Below are positions 1-9,287 of a stretch of 47,703 bases of DNA, in pieces. The notes beneath the pieces were generated by a model, which was not told where the DNA came from, ran no database searches, and saw only the letters and a program-made list of their open reading frames with translations. Positions within the stretch are counted from its first letter, which is position 1. Every line of letters begins with the position of its first letter. The stretch covers positions 1-47,703 of the forward strand of contig JACCRC010000528.1 of assembly GCA_013813765.1 (NCBI GenBank), read 5' to 3'. Source of the DNA: Deltaproteobacteria bacterium. Its GTDB lineage: Bacteria > Myxococcota_A > Polyangia > Haliangiales > Haliangiaceae. The position numbers and the translations under genes are program-made.

Positions 1-892
1 CGCACCACATGCTCGCGTACGACGCGATGCTCGAGCGCGATCGCGGCCGGATCGTCGACGCGCAGCGCCGCGCGGACCTGTCGCCACTGGGCTCGGGCGC
101 GCTCGCGGGTACGACGCTGCCGATCGATCGCGAGCTCGTCGCTCGCTCGCTCGGCTTCGCTGGTGTCACGCGCAACTCGCTCGATGCGGTCGGTGACCGC
201 GACTTCGCGATCGAGCTGGTCGCGGCGTGCGCACTCCTGCAACTCCACCTGTCGCGCCTCGGCGAGGAGCTCGTGCTGTGGACGAGCCAGGAGGTCGGCT
301 TCGTGCGCGTCGGCGAGGCGTACTGCTCGGGCTCGAGTCTGATGCCGCAGAAGATGAACCCCGATCTCGCGGAGCTGCTGCGCGCGAAGTCGGGCCGCAG
401 CGTCGGTGCGTGGGTCACGCTGATGACGGTCGTGAAGGGCCTGCCGCTGGCCTACAACAAGGACCTCCAGGAGACCCAGGAGCCGCTCTACGACGCCGTC
501 GAGACGGCGCTCGCCACGCTCGCGGTGGCCAAAGGGATGGTCGCGTCGCTCGTGTTCGACACCGCGAAGCTGCGTACCGCGATCGACACCGGTTATCTGC
601 TGGCGACCGAGCTCGCGGACTATCTCGTCACCAAGGGCGTGCCGTTCCGGGAGGCACACGACGTCGCCGGGCACCTCGTCCGCGTGGCCGTCGATCGCGG
701 CATCGAGCTCGCGGCGCTCCCGCTGGCCGATCTGAAGGTGGCCCACCCGCTGTTCGAGGCTGATGTCGCGAGCTGGCTCGACCCGGCGCGCGCGGTCGAT
801 CGTCGCGATCTTCCTGGCGGCCCCGCGCGCACGCGGGTGCTCGCCGAGATCGATCGGATCTCCGCCGAGCTTGCGGTACAACCGCCAGCCTG

Positions 893-893
<1 letters not shown>
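1..893 (+). CDS. argH: Argininosuccinate lyase, C-terminal part (5' end outside window)
   Basis: Last step of arginine synthesis: splits argininosuccinate into arginine and fumarate, in the cytoplasm. The reading frame is open from base 3 and begins with [16 protein letters not shown], which matches the internal ArgH stretch before the second conserved region, so the gene is cut by the window edge rather than starting at the ATG at 9. The fumarase/aspartase superfamily signature [12 protein letters not shown] is present around residue 110 of the visible part; it carries the mobile loop with the catalytic serine. The C-terminal domain then runs to a TGA at 891-893. That stop shares its A with the lysA start codon (TGATG), so the two are translationally coupled and probably one amino-acid biosynthesis operon. 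Confidence 0.95.
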
Positions 894-2167
<1,274 letters not shown>

Positions 2168-2173
2168 TATCCT
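2168..2173 (+). promoter_or_regulatory. -10-like hexamer TATCCT 7 nt before a GTG start
   Basis: TATCCT lies 7 nt upstream of the GTG at 2181. It fits a leaderless arrangement seen repeatedly in this window. A GGAG at 2175-2178 also lies here but is only 2 nt from the start, which is short for a ribosome-binding site. Confidence 0.4.
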
Positions 2174-2180
2174 CGGAGCC

Positions 2181-3482
2181 GTGTGGTCCCGGTACTGGCT
2201 CGCGCTGGTGCTCGCTTCAGGTTGTGGTGACAACCTCGAGGGCGAGGAGCGTCAAGGCGGCGAGCTGACGGTCTACGACCGCACGAACCTCGCGTACACG
2301 CACCCGGCGCCGACCCTCGACCCCGAGCAGCGCAACACCCACCAGCTCGGCAAGGGTCCGTTCAACTTTGCGTGGGCGCCGCCGCAGCTCGGACCGATGT
2401 TCAATCACACCGGCTGCCTCGCCTGTCACGGCGGAGACGGCCGCGGGCTCTCGGAGATCATGCAGGGCCCGGCGCCGTTCGGCTCGCAGGCGCTCGTGCG
2501 TGTCAGCCTCGGTGTCGGCACACCCGACGTCCCCGGTGGCAACGTGCCGCTGCCAGGTTACGGCGAGCAGCTGCAGGACCACACCACGGTCGGTCTGCCG
2601 GAGGTGTTCGTCACGCTGACGTGGCGCGAGACCGTCGTGATGTACGAGGACGGCGAGGCGCAGCCGATGCGGTCGCCGTTCATCGACGTGCGCACGCCGA
2701 CCGGAGTGCCGATGCCCGCGGGTACCGAGATGTCGTATCGCCAGGCACCGGCGGTGTTCGGCCTCGGCCTCCTCGAGGCGATCTCCGACGACACGTTGCG
2801 CGCTCTCGAGGATCCCAACGACGAGAACGGTGACGGCATCTCCGGCCGCGTCAACATGGTGTGGGATCCGATCGCCGCCGCGCCCGCCATCGGCCGGTTC
2901 GGTCACAAGTCGAACGTGTCGAACCTCGTCGTGCAGACCGCCGCCGCGTTCGTCAACGACATCGGGCTGACGAACAAGCTGTTCCCGGAGCCCGATGGGA
3001 TGCGCGACGTCAACGACGAGCAGCTCGATCAGACGACGTTCTTCGTCTCGACGCTCTCGGTCCCCGCTGCCGCTGGTCGCACCGGCGCCGCCCAGCGCGG
3101 GCGCACGCTGTTCGACGACTTCCAGTGCGCGAGCTGCCACATCCCGACGCTCGAGACGGGAGACCACGCGATCCCGCAGCTCGCGTACCAGCGGATCCAT
3201 CCGTACACGGACCTCCTCCTGCACGACGTCGGCGACCTGCTGAGCGACGCACGCGCGGACTTCCAGGCGACCGGCGTGGAGTGGCGCACGCCGCCGCTGT
3301 GGGGAATCGGGCTCGTGCAGACCGTGCTCCCGGGCGCGACGTTCCTCCACGATGGCCGCGCGCGCACGCTTCCCGAGGCCATCCTGTGGCACGGCGGGGA
3401 AGCGGAAGAGGCCCGTGAGGCATTTCGCAGGGCGTCGAAGCGCGATCGAGATGCGCTCATCGCGTTTCTCCAGTCGCTCTGA
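2181..3482 (+). CDS. Dihaem cytochrome lipoprotein of the DUF1111 (thiol oxidoreductase-like) family
   Basis: The 433-aa product has two CxxCH haem c motifs: CLACHGGDGRG near residue 80 and CASCHIP near residue 317. The later blocks WRTPPLWGIGL and FLHDGRARTLPEAILWHGGEA are characteristic of DUF1111 proteins, which are related to MauG/cytochrome c peroxidases. The N-terminus MWSRYWLALVLASGCGDN is a lipoprotein signal with lipobox LASGC, so the protein is probably membrane-anchored and periplasmic. Start is GTG at 2181, the only start leaving a full signal peptide. Substrate unknown; the family is often annotated as thiol oxidoreductase without firm biochemical support. No partner gene (imelysin or iron transport) that often accompanies the family is seen nearby. 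Confidence 0.88.
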   Translation: MWSRYWLALVLASGCGDNLEGEERQGGELTVYDRTNLAYTHPAPTLDPEQRNTHQLGKGPFNFAWAPPQLGPMFNHTGCLACHGGDGRGLSEIMQGPAPFGSQALVRVSLGVGTPDVPGGNVPLPGYGEQLQDHTTVGLPEVFVTLTWRETVVMYEDGEAQPMRSPFIDVRTPTGVPMPAGTEMSYRQAPAVFGLGLLEAISDDTLRALEDPNDENGDGISGRVNMVWDPIAAAPAIGRFGHKSNVSNLVVQTAAAFVNDIGLTNKLFPEPDGMRDVNDEQLDQTTFFVSTLSVPAAAGRTGAAQRGRTLFDDFQCASCHIPTLETGDHAIPQLAYQRIHPYTDLLLHDVGDLLSDARADFQATGVEWRTPPLWGIGLVQTVLPGATFLHDGRARTLPEAILWHGGEAEEAREAFRRASKRDRDALIAFLQSL

Positions 3483-3486
3483 GCGC

Positions 3487-3492
3487 TACAAT
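3487..3492 (+). promoter_or_regulatory. -10-like hexamer TACAAT 8 nt before a GTG start
   Basis: TACAAT lies 8 nt before the GTG at 3501 in the 18-nt gap after the previous stop. There is no Shine-Dalgarno sequence, so a short or leaderless transcript is likely. Confidence 0.4.
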
Positions 3493-3500
3493 CGACGCGC

Positions 3501-4865
3501 GTGGTCGACGAGAGGGATAACCACATCACGCACGTGGATGCCTACGAGCCCACGCACGTGGAGCAGCGGTTGCAGCCCGGCACCGACGTGAACGGTTACA
3601 TCGTCGAGGGCATCCTCGGCCAGGGCGGCATGGGCACGGTCTACAGCGCGACCCACGCGGTGATCGGCAAGCGCGCCGCGATCAAGGTCTTGCGCTCCGA
3701 TGTCTCCTCGTCCGCAACGACCGTCGAGCGATTCGTTCAGGAAGCGCGTGCGGTAAATCAGATCGGCCATCCGAACATCATCGACATCTTCGACTACGGC
3801 ACGCTGCCCGACGGGCGCGCGTTTCACCTGATGGATCTGCTCGAGGGCGAGTCGCTGCGCAAGCGACTGCGCCGCGGCCCGCTCCATCCGAGCGAGGCAG
3901 CGAACGTGATCGAGGGCATCTCGTGCGCGCTGATCGCCGCGCACGACAAAGGCTTCATCCACCGCGACCTCAAGCCCGACAACGTCTACCTGATCAACAA
4001 GGACGACGGCTGGCCCGACATCAAGCTCCTCGACTTCGGCCTCGCGAAGCTGATGCCCGAGGCCGGCCAGGCCGCGTTCATCACGAAGACCGGCGTGATG
4101 ATCGGAACGCCCGAGTACATGTCGCCCGAGCAGGCGCGCGCACTCCCCGTCGACTACCGCACCGACATCTACGCGCTCGGCATCCTGATGTTCGAGATCC
4201 TCGCCGGCGAGCGTCCGTTCCCGTCGATGGGGGGCGATGCCTTCGCGATGCTGCAGTGCCACGCCGAAGAGCCGGCGCCTGCACTCGCGTCGGTGATCTC
4301 CGGTCTACCCGACGAGATGAACCAGCTCGTCGACGCGATGTTGTCGAAGGAGCCTGCCGCCCGCCCGTCGCTCGCCGCGGTACGCACCGTGATCCGCCGG
4401 CTGCGCTCGATGAAGCTGCCCACGAAGTCGGTCGCCGGCCTCGAGATGGCCGCGTTCTCCAATCCCGGCATGAGCGCGCAGATCGGCATAGACCCCGCAC
4501 GCGTCGGTGCGCAGCCCGTGGTCACGACGTCGCTCCCCACGCAGCCGTCGGTGCCGTCGCTGAAGACCCCCGAGGAGCCACCCGCAGCTCCGCCGGAGGC
4601 TGAAGACATCATGGCCACCACGCCGCGCCGCGCGCCGAGGAGCTCGTCGCAGCCCCCGCAGAACAGCGGCCTCGCCGGCGCGTCGGGCCCGATTCACGGC
4701 TCGACGAAGCTCGGTGTAGGGGCACCAACGAAGACCATCCAGTCACCGCTCACGAACGCGGCGGCACCGGCCGACGCCCAGCGCGGCGGCAGAAGCTGGA
4801 TCCTCTTCGGCGCGATCCTCGCGATCCTCGCCGGCGTCGGGCTCGCGCTCGTGCTGATGCGCTAG
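3501..4865 (+). CDS. Membrane-anchored Ser/Thr protein kinase (PknB/Hanks type)
   Basis: The 454-aa protein has a complete kinase domain at about residues 33-300: glycine loop GQGGMGTVYSA, catalytic Lys62 in AIKVL, the HRDLKPDN loop with Asp156, DFG with Asp178, and GTPEYMSPEQA in the activation segment. A Pro/Ala/Ser-rich linker follows (about 320-430). A single C-terminal helix WILFGAILAILAGVGLALVL ends two residues before the stop, giving a tail-anchored layout with no extracellular sensor. Such kinases are abundant in Myxococcota. The GTG start at 3501 follows a TACAAT box. Its 3' end overlaps the opposing zinc-ribbon gene by 4 bp. Target and signal are unknown. Confidence 0.93.
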   Translation: MVDERDNHITHVDAYEPTHVEQRLQPGTDVNGYIVEGILGQGGMGTVYSATHAVIGKRAAIKVLRSDVSSSATTVERFVQEARAVNQIGHPNIIDIFDYGTLPDGRAFHLMDLLEGESLRKRLRRGPLHPSEAANVIEGISCALIAAHDKGFIHRDLKPDNVYLINKDDGWPDIKLLDFGLAKLMPEAGQAAFITKTGVMIGTPEYMSPEQARALPVDYRTDIYALGILMFEILAGERPFPSMGGDAFAMLQCHAEEPAPALASVISGLPDEMNQLVDAMLSKEPAARPSLAAVRTVIRRLRSMKLPTKSVAGLEMAAFSNPGMSAQIGIDPARVGAQPVVTTSLPTQPSVPSLKTPEEPPAAPPEAEDIMATTPRRAPRSSSQPPQNSGLAGASGPIHGSTKLGVGAPTKTIQSPLTNAAAPADAQRGGRSWILFGAILAILAGVGLALVLMR

Positions 4866-5566
4866 GGAACGTCGGCTGCGGCGATCACTTCATCGACACC
4901 CTCGAGGAACAGCACCGGTAGAGTCGCTTCCGATACGAGCTGCGCTCGGAGCGTGTCGGACGCCTCGATGAAGAGCTCGCGTTCCCCGATCGTGACAAAT
5001 CCGGGCCGCAACGCGCGCGCGTCGACGACGCGCCCCTCGGCAAGCAGGCGCAGGCGGTGCTCGACCCGCTTCGCCGCGCCGCTCACGCGGAACCCGTTGA
5101 TCACCAACGCGACGACGAACATCACCGAGACGATCGAGAGGAACACCCAACGCCAGGTGGGCGTGACGTGCGCTGGCCATAGCGACGGCCCGGCGAGACA
5201 CAGGAACGCCATCGACAACGTCACGATGCCTACGAGGCACCCCCCCACCTTGTTGCCCCTGCTGTCCGCCGAGGACTCGTAGTTGGCAAAGATGATTCCC
5301 ACGATGAACACCGGGAACACGAACGTGAGGAACAGCGTCTCGAGCAGCTTGCTGAAGTAGCCCTCCGCCGTTCCCACAAACGCGCGTTGCTCCGCGGTGA
5401 TCACGCGAGGCGGGTCAGAGAGCCGAAACGTGCCACCGACGCGGACTGGCGGAGGCGCCTCCACGATGGGAATGGGAGCTACCTTTGCTCCGCATCCAGC
5501 GCAGAGCCCGGCGTTCGCGGGCAAGGGCGTACCGCATGCCGCGCAGAATCGACTCGGGGTCGCCAC
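4862..5566 (-). CDS. Zinc-ribbon membrane protein of unknown function
   Basis: The 234-aa protein starts with a zinc ribbon of two CxxC pairs (Cys8/Cys11 and Cys22/Cys25; FCAACGTP and CAGCG). A proline-rich linker and about three hydrophobic helices follow, between residues ~75 and 165. The C-terminal ~65 residues are soluble and end in a LFLEGVDEVIAAADVP-type stretch. Zinc ribbon plus membrane helices is a common but functionally opaque layout. It is the last gene of a minus-strand run headed by a kinase. GTG start at 5566; the stop overlaps the kinase gene on the other strand by 4 bp. The product is not recognised beyond its architecture. Confidence 0.75.
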   Translation of the reverse strand: MATPSRFCAACGTPLPANAGLCAGCGAKVAPIPIVEAPPPVRVGGTFRLSDPPRVITAEQRAFVGTAEGYFSKLLETLFLTFVFPVFIVGIIFANYESSADSRGNKVGGCLVGIVTLSMAFLCLAGPSLWPAHVTPTWRWVFLSIVSVMFVVALVINGFRVSGAAKRVEHRLRLLAEGRVVDARALRPGFVTIGERELFIEASDTLRAQLVSEATLPVLFLEGVDEVIAAADVP

Positions 5567-5573
5567 CCCTCGA

Positions 5574-5579
5574 AGGATA
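5574..5579 (-). promoter_or_regulatory. -10-like hexamer TATCCT 7 nt before the zinc-ribbon gene
   Basis: On the minus strand TATCCT is followed by 7 nt and the GTG at 5566. This suggests the zinc-ribbon gene can be transcribed on its own besides reading through from the oxidoreductase gene. Confidence 0.4.
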
Positions 5580-5585
5580 ACCTCT

Positions 5586-7592
5586 CTAGACGATGCGCTC
5601 GACCTGCACGCGCGCGTCGTTGAACGCGGCCTGCCCGCCGAGGTCGGCGACGTCCGGAGGGATCAGCGCGTTCGACGTGTAGCCGTTGGCGGTGTGCTTG
5701 TTCCACAGGCCCTTCGGCAGCACGCACACGCCATCACGCACGTCGCCGTCGACCTTCGCGAGGCAGTGCACCTCGCCATACAAGTTCCAGATGCGGATCC
5801 GATCTCCGTCGGAGATCCCGCGAGCGGCGGCGTCCGCGCGAGACATCTGGAGCGCGCCGGGTGCGGTGCGGAGCTGGCCGAAGTACGAGCTGATCTGCGT
5901 GGCGAGCGCGGGCGAGATCAGCGCGAGCGGGAACTCGGTGGTGCGCGGATCTGCTCGATAGGTGTAGAGGCCGCCGGGCGCAGCCGCGTCGAGCGCGACG
6001 GGCACGAGATCGATCTTGCGATCGGGCGTGCCGGGGAACACGTCGACGAACGGTACCGGGCGCGCGCCGGAGGAAGGTGTTGCCACGCCCTTCTCGGCGA
6101 GCTGCTGCTGGTACGACGCTCCTTCGGGGGCGGCGGCGAACACCTGCGCGACGATCGCGTCGTCAGTCATCGCGTCGCCCTCGCGCACGAGCCCGAGCCG
6201 CTCGAGCAGCGCGCCGGCGACGGCGTTGTTACTGCGCGATTCGCCGACGGGCGCGACGACCGCGGGACTGTCAAACATCCGCATCGTCCCGTACCCACGG
6301 CGCAGCTCGCGGTGCTCGAGGAACGTGGTCGCGGGCAGGATCACGTCGGCGAGCTCGCAGGTGTCGGTCATCACCTGCTCGTGAACGACCACGAACAGAT
6401 CCTCGCGGGCGAGCTGCACGCGGAGCTCGCGCTGATCGGGCGCGGTCGAGGCCGGGTTGCAGTTGTAGACGAACAAGCACTCGATCTTCGGATCACGCAG
6501 GTCGCGCAGCGCCGTCGAGATCTGGCTCATGTTCACGGACCGCGTCGGCGGCTTTGGCTCGGACACGCCGCCCTCCGCCGAGACCACCCAGCGCGCATCG
6601 CTGTTCTGCATCGTGTAGCCGCCGCCACGCACGCCGAGCTTGCCAGCAACCGCGGGGATCGCGAGGACGCTGGCGATCGCGGCACCGCCGTTGCGGTTGC
6701 GCTCCATGCCCCAGCCGGTGCGGATCAGAGCGGGCGACGAGCCTGCGTAGAGCTCGACGAACGCGTCGAGGTCCGTCGCCGAGATGCCGGCCTCGGTTGC
6801 GGCCTCTGCGAGAGGCCAGACGGAGGCGCGACGCGCGAGCTCTGCCGCGCCATTCGCGTGGCGATCGAGAAACGCATGATCGGCGTGACCGCGCTCGAAC
6901 AGCGCGTGGATGATCGCGAGCGCCACCGGCAGATCCGCACCGGGGCGGATCGGCAGGTGCAGATCGGCGCGGCGCGCGAGCGGCGTGCGCCGTGGATCGA
7001 CGACGACGAGCTTCGCTCCGGCCTCCCGCGCGCGCTCGATCACCGGGACGAGGTGGATGCCGGTCGCCGACGGGTTCACGCCCCACAGCACGATCAGCTT
7101 CGCGTGCTCGATGTCCTCGAGCGCGGTGCCTGGCATCACGCCGTAGAGACCCTGCACCGCCGCCGACGTCGCCGCCGCGCAGAACGTGCGATCGAGGTTC
7201 GATGCACCGAGCCGGCGGAACAGGCGGCGCATCAGCGCACCCTCGGTGAGCCAGCCGTTGGATCCGCCGTAGTGATACGGCAGGATCGCCTCGCCGCCGG
7301 AGCGCGCCTGGATCGATTGCAGGCGATCTGCGACGAGCCCGAGCGCCTCGTCCCACGAGACGGGGCGCCACTGTCCGCTTCCCTTCGCACCGGTGCGCAC
7401 GAGCGGCCGCATCAGCCGGTGCTCGCCGTACATGTGATCCGTGAACTTGCGGACCTTGCCGCAGATGAAGCCGTCGGTCAGCGGACCGCGGTGATCACCG
7501 TCGAGCTGCGTGACCCGACCGTTCTCGACGGTCACCGTCAGTCCACACAGGTCCGGGCAATCGAGCGGGCACGCGCTGGACCGCTTCTCCAT
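5586..7592 (-). CDS. Molybdopterin-dependent oxidoreductase (formate dehydrogenase/BisC-like MopB family)
   Basis: The 668-aa protein has an N-terminal [4Fe-4S] site with Cys8, Cys12, Cys16 and Cys44 (CPLDCPDLCG ... GFICGK). Molybdopterin-binding domains follow, including LIVLWGVNPSATG and the C-terminal molydopterin dinucleotide-binding domain (ISPALATQISSYFGQ ... GDRIRIWNLYGEV). A Cys in RTFCAAATSAA sits where the family places the metal ligand (Cys, Sec or Ser), so a thiolate-ligated Mo or W is likely. No Tat signal is seen, so it is probably cytoplasmic. It stands alone, without a small iron-sulfur or cytochrome subunit, so electron partner and substrate cannot be read from the sequence. 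Members of this stand-alone group are usually annotated only as anaerobic dehydrogenases. Confidence 0.9.
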   Translation of the reverse strand: MEKRSSACPLDCPDLCGLTVTVENGRVTQLDGDHRGPLTDGFICGKVRKFTDHMYGEHRLMRPLVRTGAKGSGQWRPVSWDEALGLVADRLQSIQARSGGEAILPYHYGGSNGWLTEGALMRRLFRRLGASNLDRTFCAAATSAAVQGLYGVMPGTALEDIEHAKLIVLWGVNPSATGIHLVPVIERAREAGAKLVVVDPRRTPLARRADLHLPIRPGADLPVALAIIHALFERGHADHAFLDRHANGAAELARRASVWPLAEAATEAGISATDLDAFVELYAGSSPALIRTGWGMERNRNGGAAIASVLAIPAVAGKLGVRGGGYTMQNSDARWVVSAEGGVSEPKPPTRSVNMSQISTALRDLRDPKIECLFVYNCNPASTAPDQRELRVQLAREDLFVVVHEQVMTDTCELADVILPATTFLEHRELRRGYGTMRMFDSPAVVAPVGESRSNNAVAGALLERLGLVREGDAMTDDAIVAQVFAAAPEGASYQQQLAEKGVATPSSGARPVPFVDVFPGTPDRKIDLVPVALDAAAPGGLYTYRADPRTTEFPLALISPALATQISSYFGQLRTAPGALQMSRADAAARGISDGDRIRIWNLYGEVHCLAKVDGDVRDGVCVLPKGLWNKHTANGYTSNALIPPDVADLGGQAAFNDARVQVERIV

Positions 7593-7601
7593 CCGAGGTG
7601 C

Positions 7602-9287
7602 TTACCAGGTGCCGCCCACGCCGTACAGGCTGGTCTGCCTGCCGTCGGTGCCGGTGACCGTCTGGATGGTCGGGCGGATCGGGATCTTGGGCTCGTCGAA
7701 GTCGCGCGTGATCACGGCCGCTCCGATCAAGCCGACGAGCATGCCGCCCAGCGCGTAGTTCGCGAGGTGCTCCGTGTTGCGGCCGGCCTCGGCCTCGCTC
7801 GTCGTCTTCTGCGGGTACACGAGGCTCTCGATCGCGAGGCCGCCGGCCATGCCGATCAGTCCGCCGATATCGACGAGCAGCGCGTGCGTGCGGCTGATCG
7901 TGAACTGTTTCGTCAGCAGGATGCCGGAGATGCCGCCGAGGCCGAGCCCCGAGAGCACGATGCCCGCGGCGACGTCGCGCGGTGGGTCGAACGACACCGC
8001 GAACAGCGCTCCGGCGGTCGTGCCCCAGAGGATCGAGCTGTTGAACAGCGCGGCGTCGCCGGGCTTCACGTTCAGGCGCTCGCCGACGTAGTAACCCAGC
8101 CCCGCACCGAGCAAGAGGCTCGCACCCGCGATCGGCTGTACGTACTCGTCCTCCTCGGTGAACACCGACGCCGTGGCCGTGCCCGCGATCGCCGCGGAGA
8201 TGCCGCTCGTGATCGTCAGGTTGCTGGTGCCGAGCGAGAGATCGCGCGGCAAACCGAAGTACGAACCCGCGAGCCCCACGCCGCCGCCGATCACGGTGCC
8301 GACACCGACGATGCCGGTGTTCTCGAACGCGAACAGCAGCGAACCGGAGGCGAACGCCCCGCCGATACCGGACGCGATGATCAGCTGGCGGCGCCCGGTC
8401 TGCGGTATCGCCTCGAGCTCGACGAGCTCGCGCTTCACCGAGCTCGGCAACAGCTCGACCTCCTTCGTCGTCGGCACGTAGCCCGGCGCCTCGGCGCTGA
8501 TCGTGTACGTGCCGGCCGGCAGCACCTCCTCGTAGCGGCCGAGGCCGACGAGGCGATCACCGACGAAGATCCGAGCATCAGGCGGCGACACGTGTACGGC
8601 GAGCCGCCCCTTCTGCGGCAACAGCTTCACGAAGTAGGTGTACGGCTTTCCGATCTTCACCTCGATCTGCTGCGAGTACGGCTCGTAGCCCGTGAGCTCG
8701 ACGGTCATCGTGTACGTGCCGCCGAGCAGATCGAACACGCTGCCCGAGGTCGGGTTCGCCTGCGTGCCGGAGTCGTTGCCGATCGTGATCCGCGCGCCGG
8801 GCGGCGAGCTCTCGACGTAGACGTGGCCCTGCAGGCGCTTCAGGACCGCGATCCGGCGATCGATGATGCCCTTGTCCTCCTTCGGATCGGGGGAGCATGC
8901 ATTCGCGGGCTGCGCATCGGGTGGGATCTCGGAGACGTACTTCTCGAAGTAACCGATCGCCATCTCGTAGTTGAGCGACCGCTCGTACGACTGGGCGATG
9001 TTCTTCAGAATCTGGTAGTTCGGCAGCGTGCAGTAGGCCGACAGGAACTCGAGGACCGCGCCCTCGTAGTCGCCCTGCAGGTAGAGCGTCTCGCCGCGGC
9101 GGTAGTGCTCCGAGCCCTTCGCGCGCAGCGCATCGTTCGATGCCGTGGGATCGCTCTGGCGGCAGTCATCGATCTCGAGATGGATCGTGCCCTGACCGAG
9201 GTAGCCCGACGCATCGCGCGGGGACGACTGCGCACTCGCGCTCGACGCGAGAGCGACCAGCAGCAGCAGCGCGGGCCCGATCCTCAC
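7602..9287 (-). CDS. Exported TPR/PEGA-domain protein with multi-helix membrane tail
   Basis: The 561-aa protein has a cleavable signal peptide (ALLLLVALASSASAQ). Tetratricopeptide-like helices follow at about 55-120 (EHYRRGETLYLQGDYEGAV), then two PEGA beta-domains at about 150-225 and 228-295 (ESSPPGARITIG ... PPDARIFVGDRLVG). The C-terminal half (about 300-530) is Gly/Ala-rich and contains roughly eight hydrophobic segments. PEGA domains are typical of myxobacterial surface-associated proteins but have no fixed function. The GTG start overlaps the upstream kinase stop by 4 bp (GTGA), so the pair is translationally coupled. Since that kinase also ends in a PEGA domain, the two may act in one periplasmic or envelope complex (inference). 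Confidence 0.82.
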   Translation of the reverse strand: MRIGPALLLLVALASSASAQSSPRDASGYLGQGTIHLEIDDCRQSDPTASNDALRAKGSEHYRRGETLYLQGDYEGAVLEFLSAYCTLPNYQILKNIAQSYERSLNYEMAIGYFEKYVSEIPPDAQPANACSPDPKEDKGIIDRRIAVLKRLQGHVYVESSPPGARITIGNDSGTQANPTSGSVFDLLGGTYTMTVELTGYEPYSQQIEVKIGKPYTYFVKLLPQKGRLAVHVSPPDARIFVGDRLVGLGRYEEVLPAGTYTISAEAPGYVPTTKEVELLPSSVKRELVELEAIPQTGRRQLIIASGIGGAFASGSLLFAFENTGIVGVGTVIGGGVGLAGSYFGLPRDLSLGTSNLTITSGISAAIAGTATASVFTEEDEYVQPIAGASLLLGAGLGYYVGERLNVKPGDAALFNSSILWGTTAGALFAVSFDPPRDVAAGIVLSGLGLGGISGILLTKQFTISRTHALLVDIGGLIGMAGGLAIESLVYPQKTTSEAEAGRNTEHLANYALGGMLVGLIGAAVITRDFDEPKIPIRPTIQTVTGTDGRQTSLYGVGGTW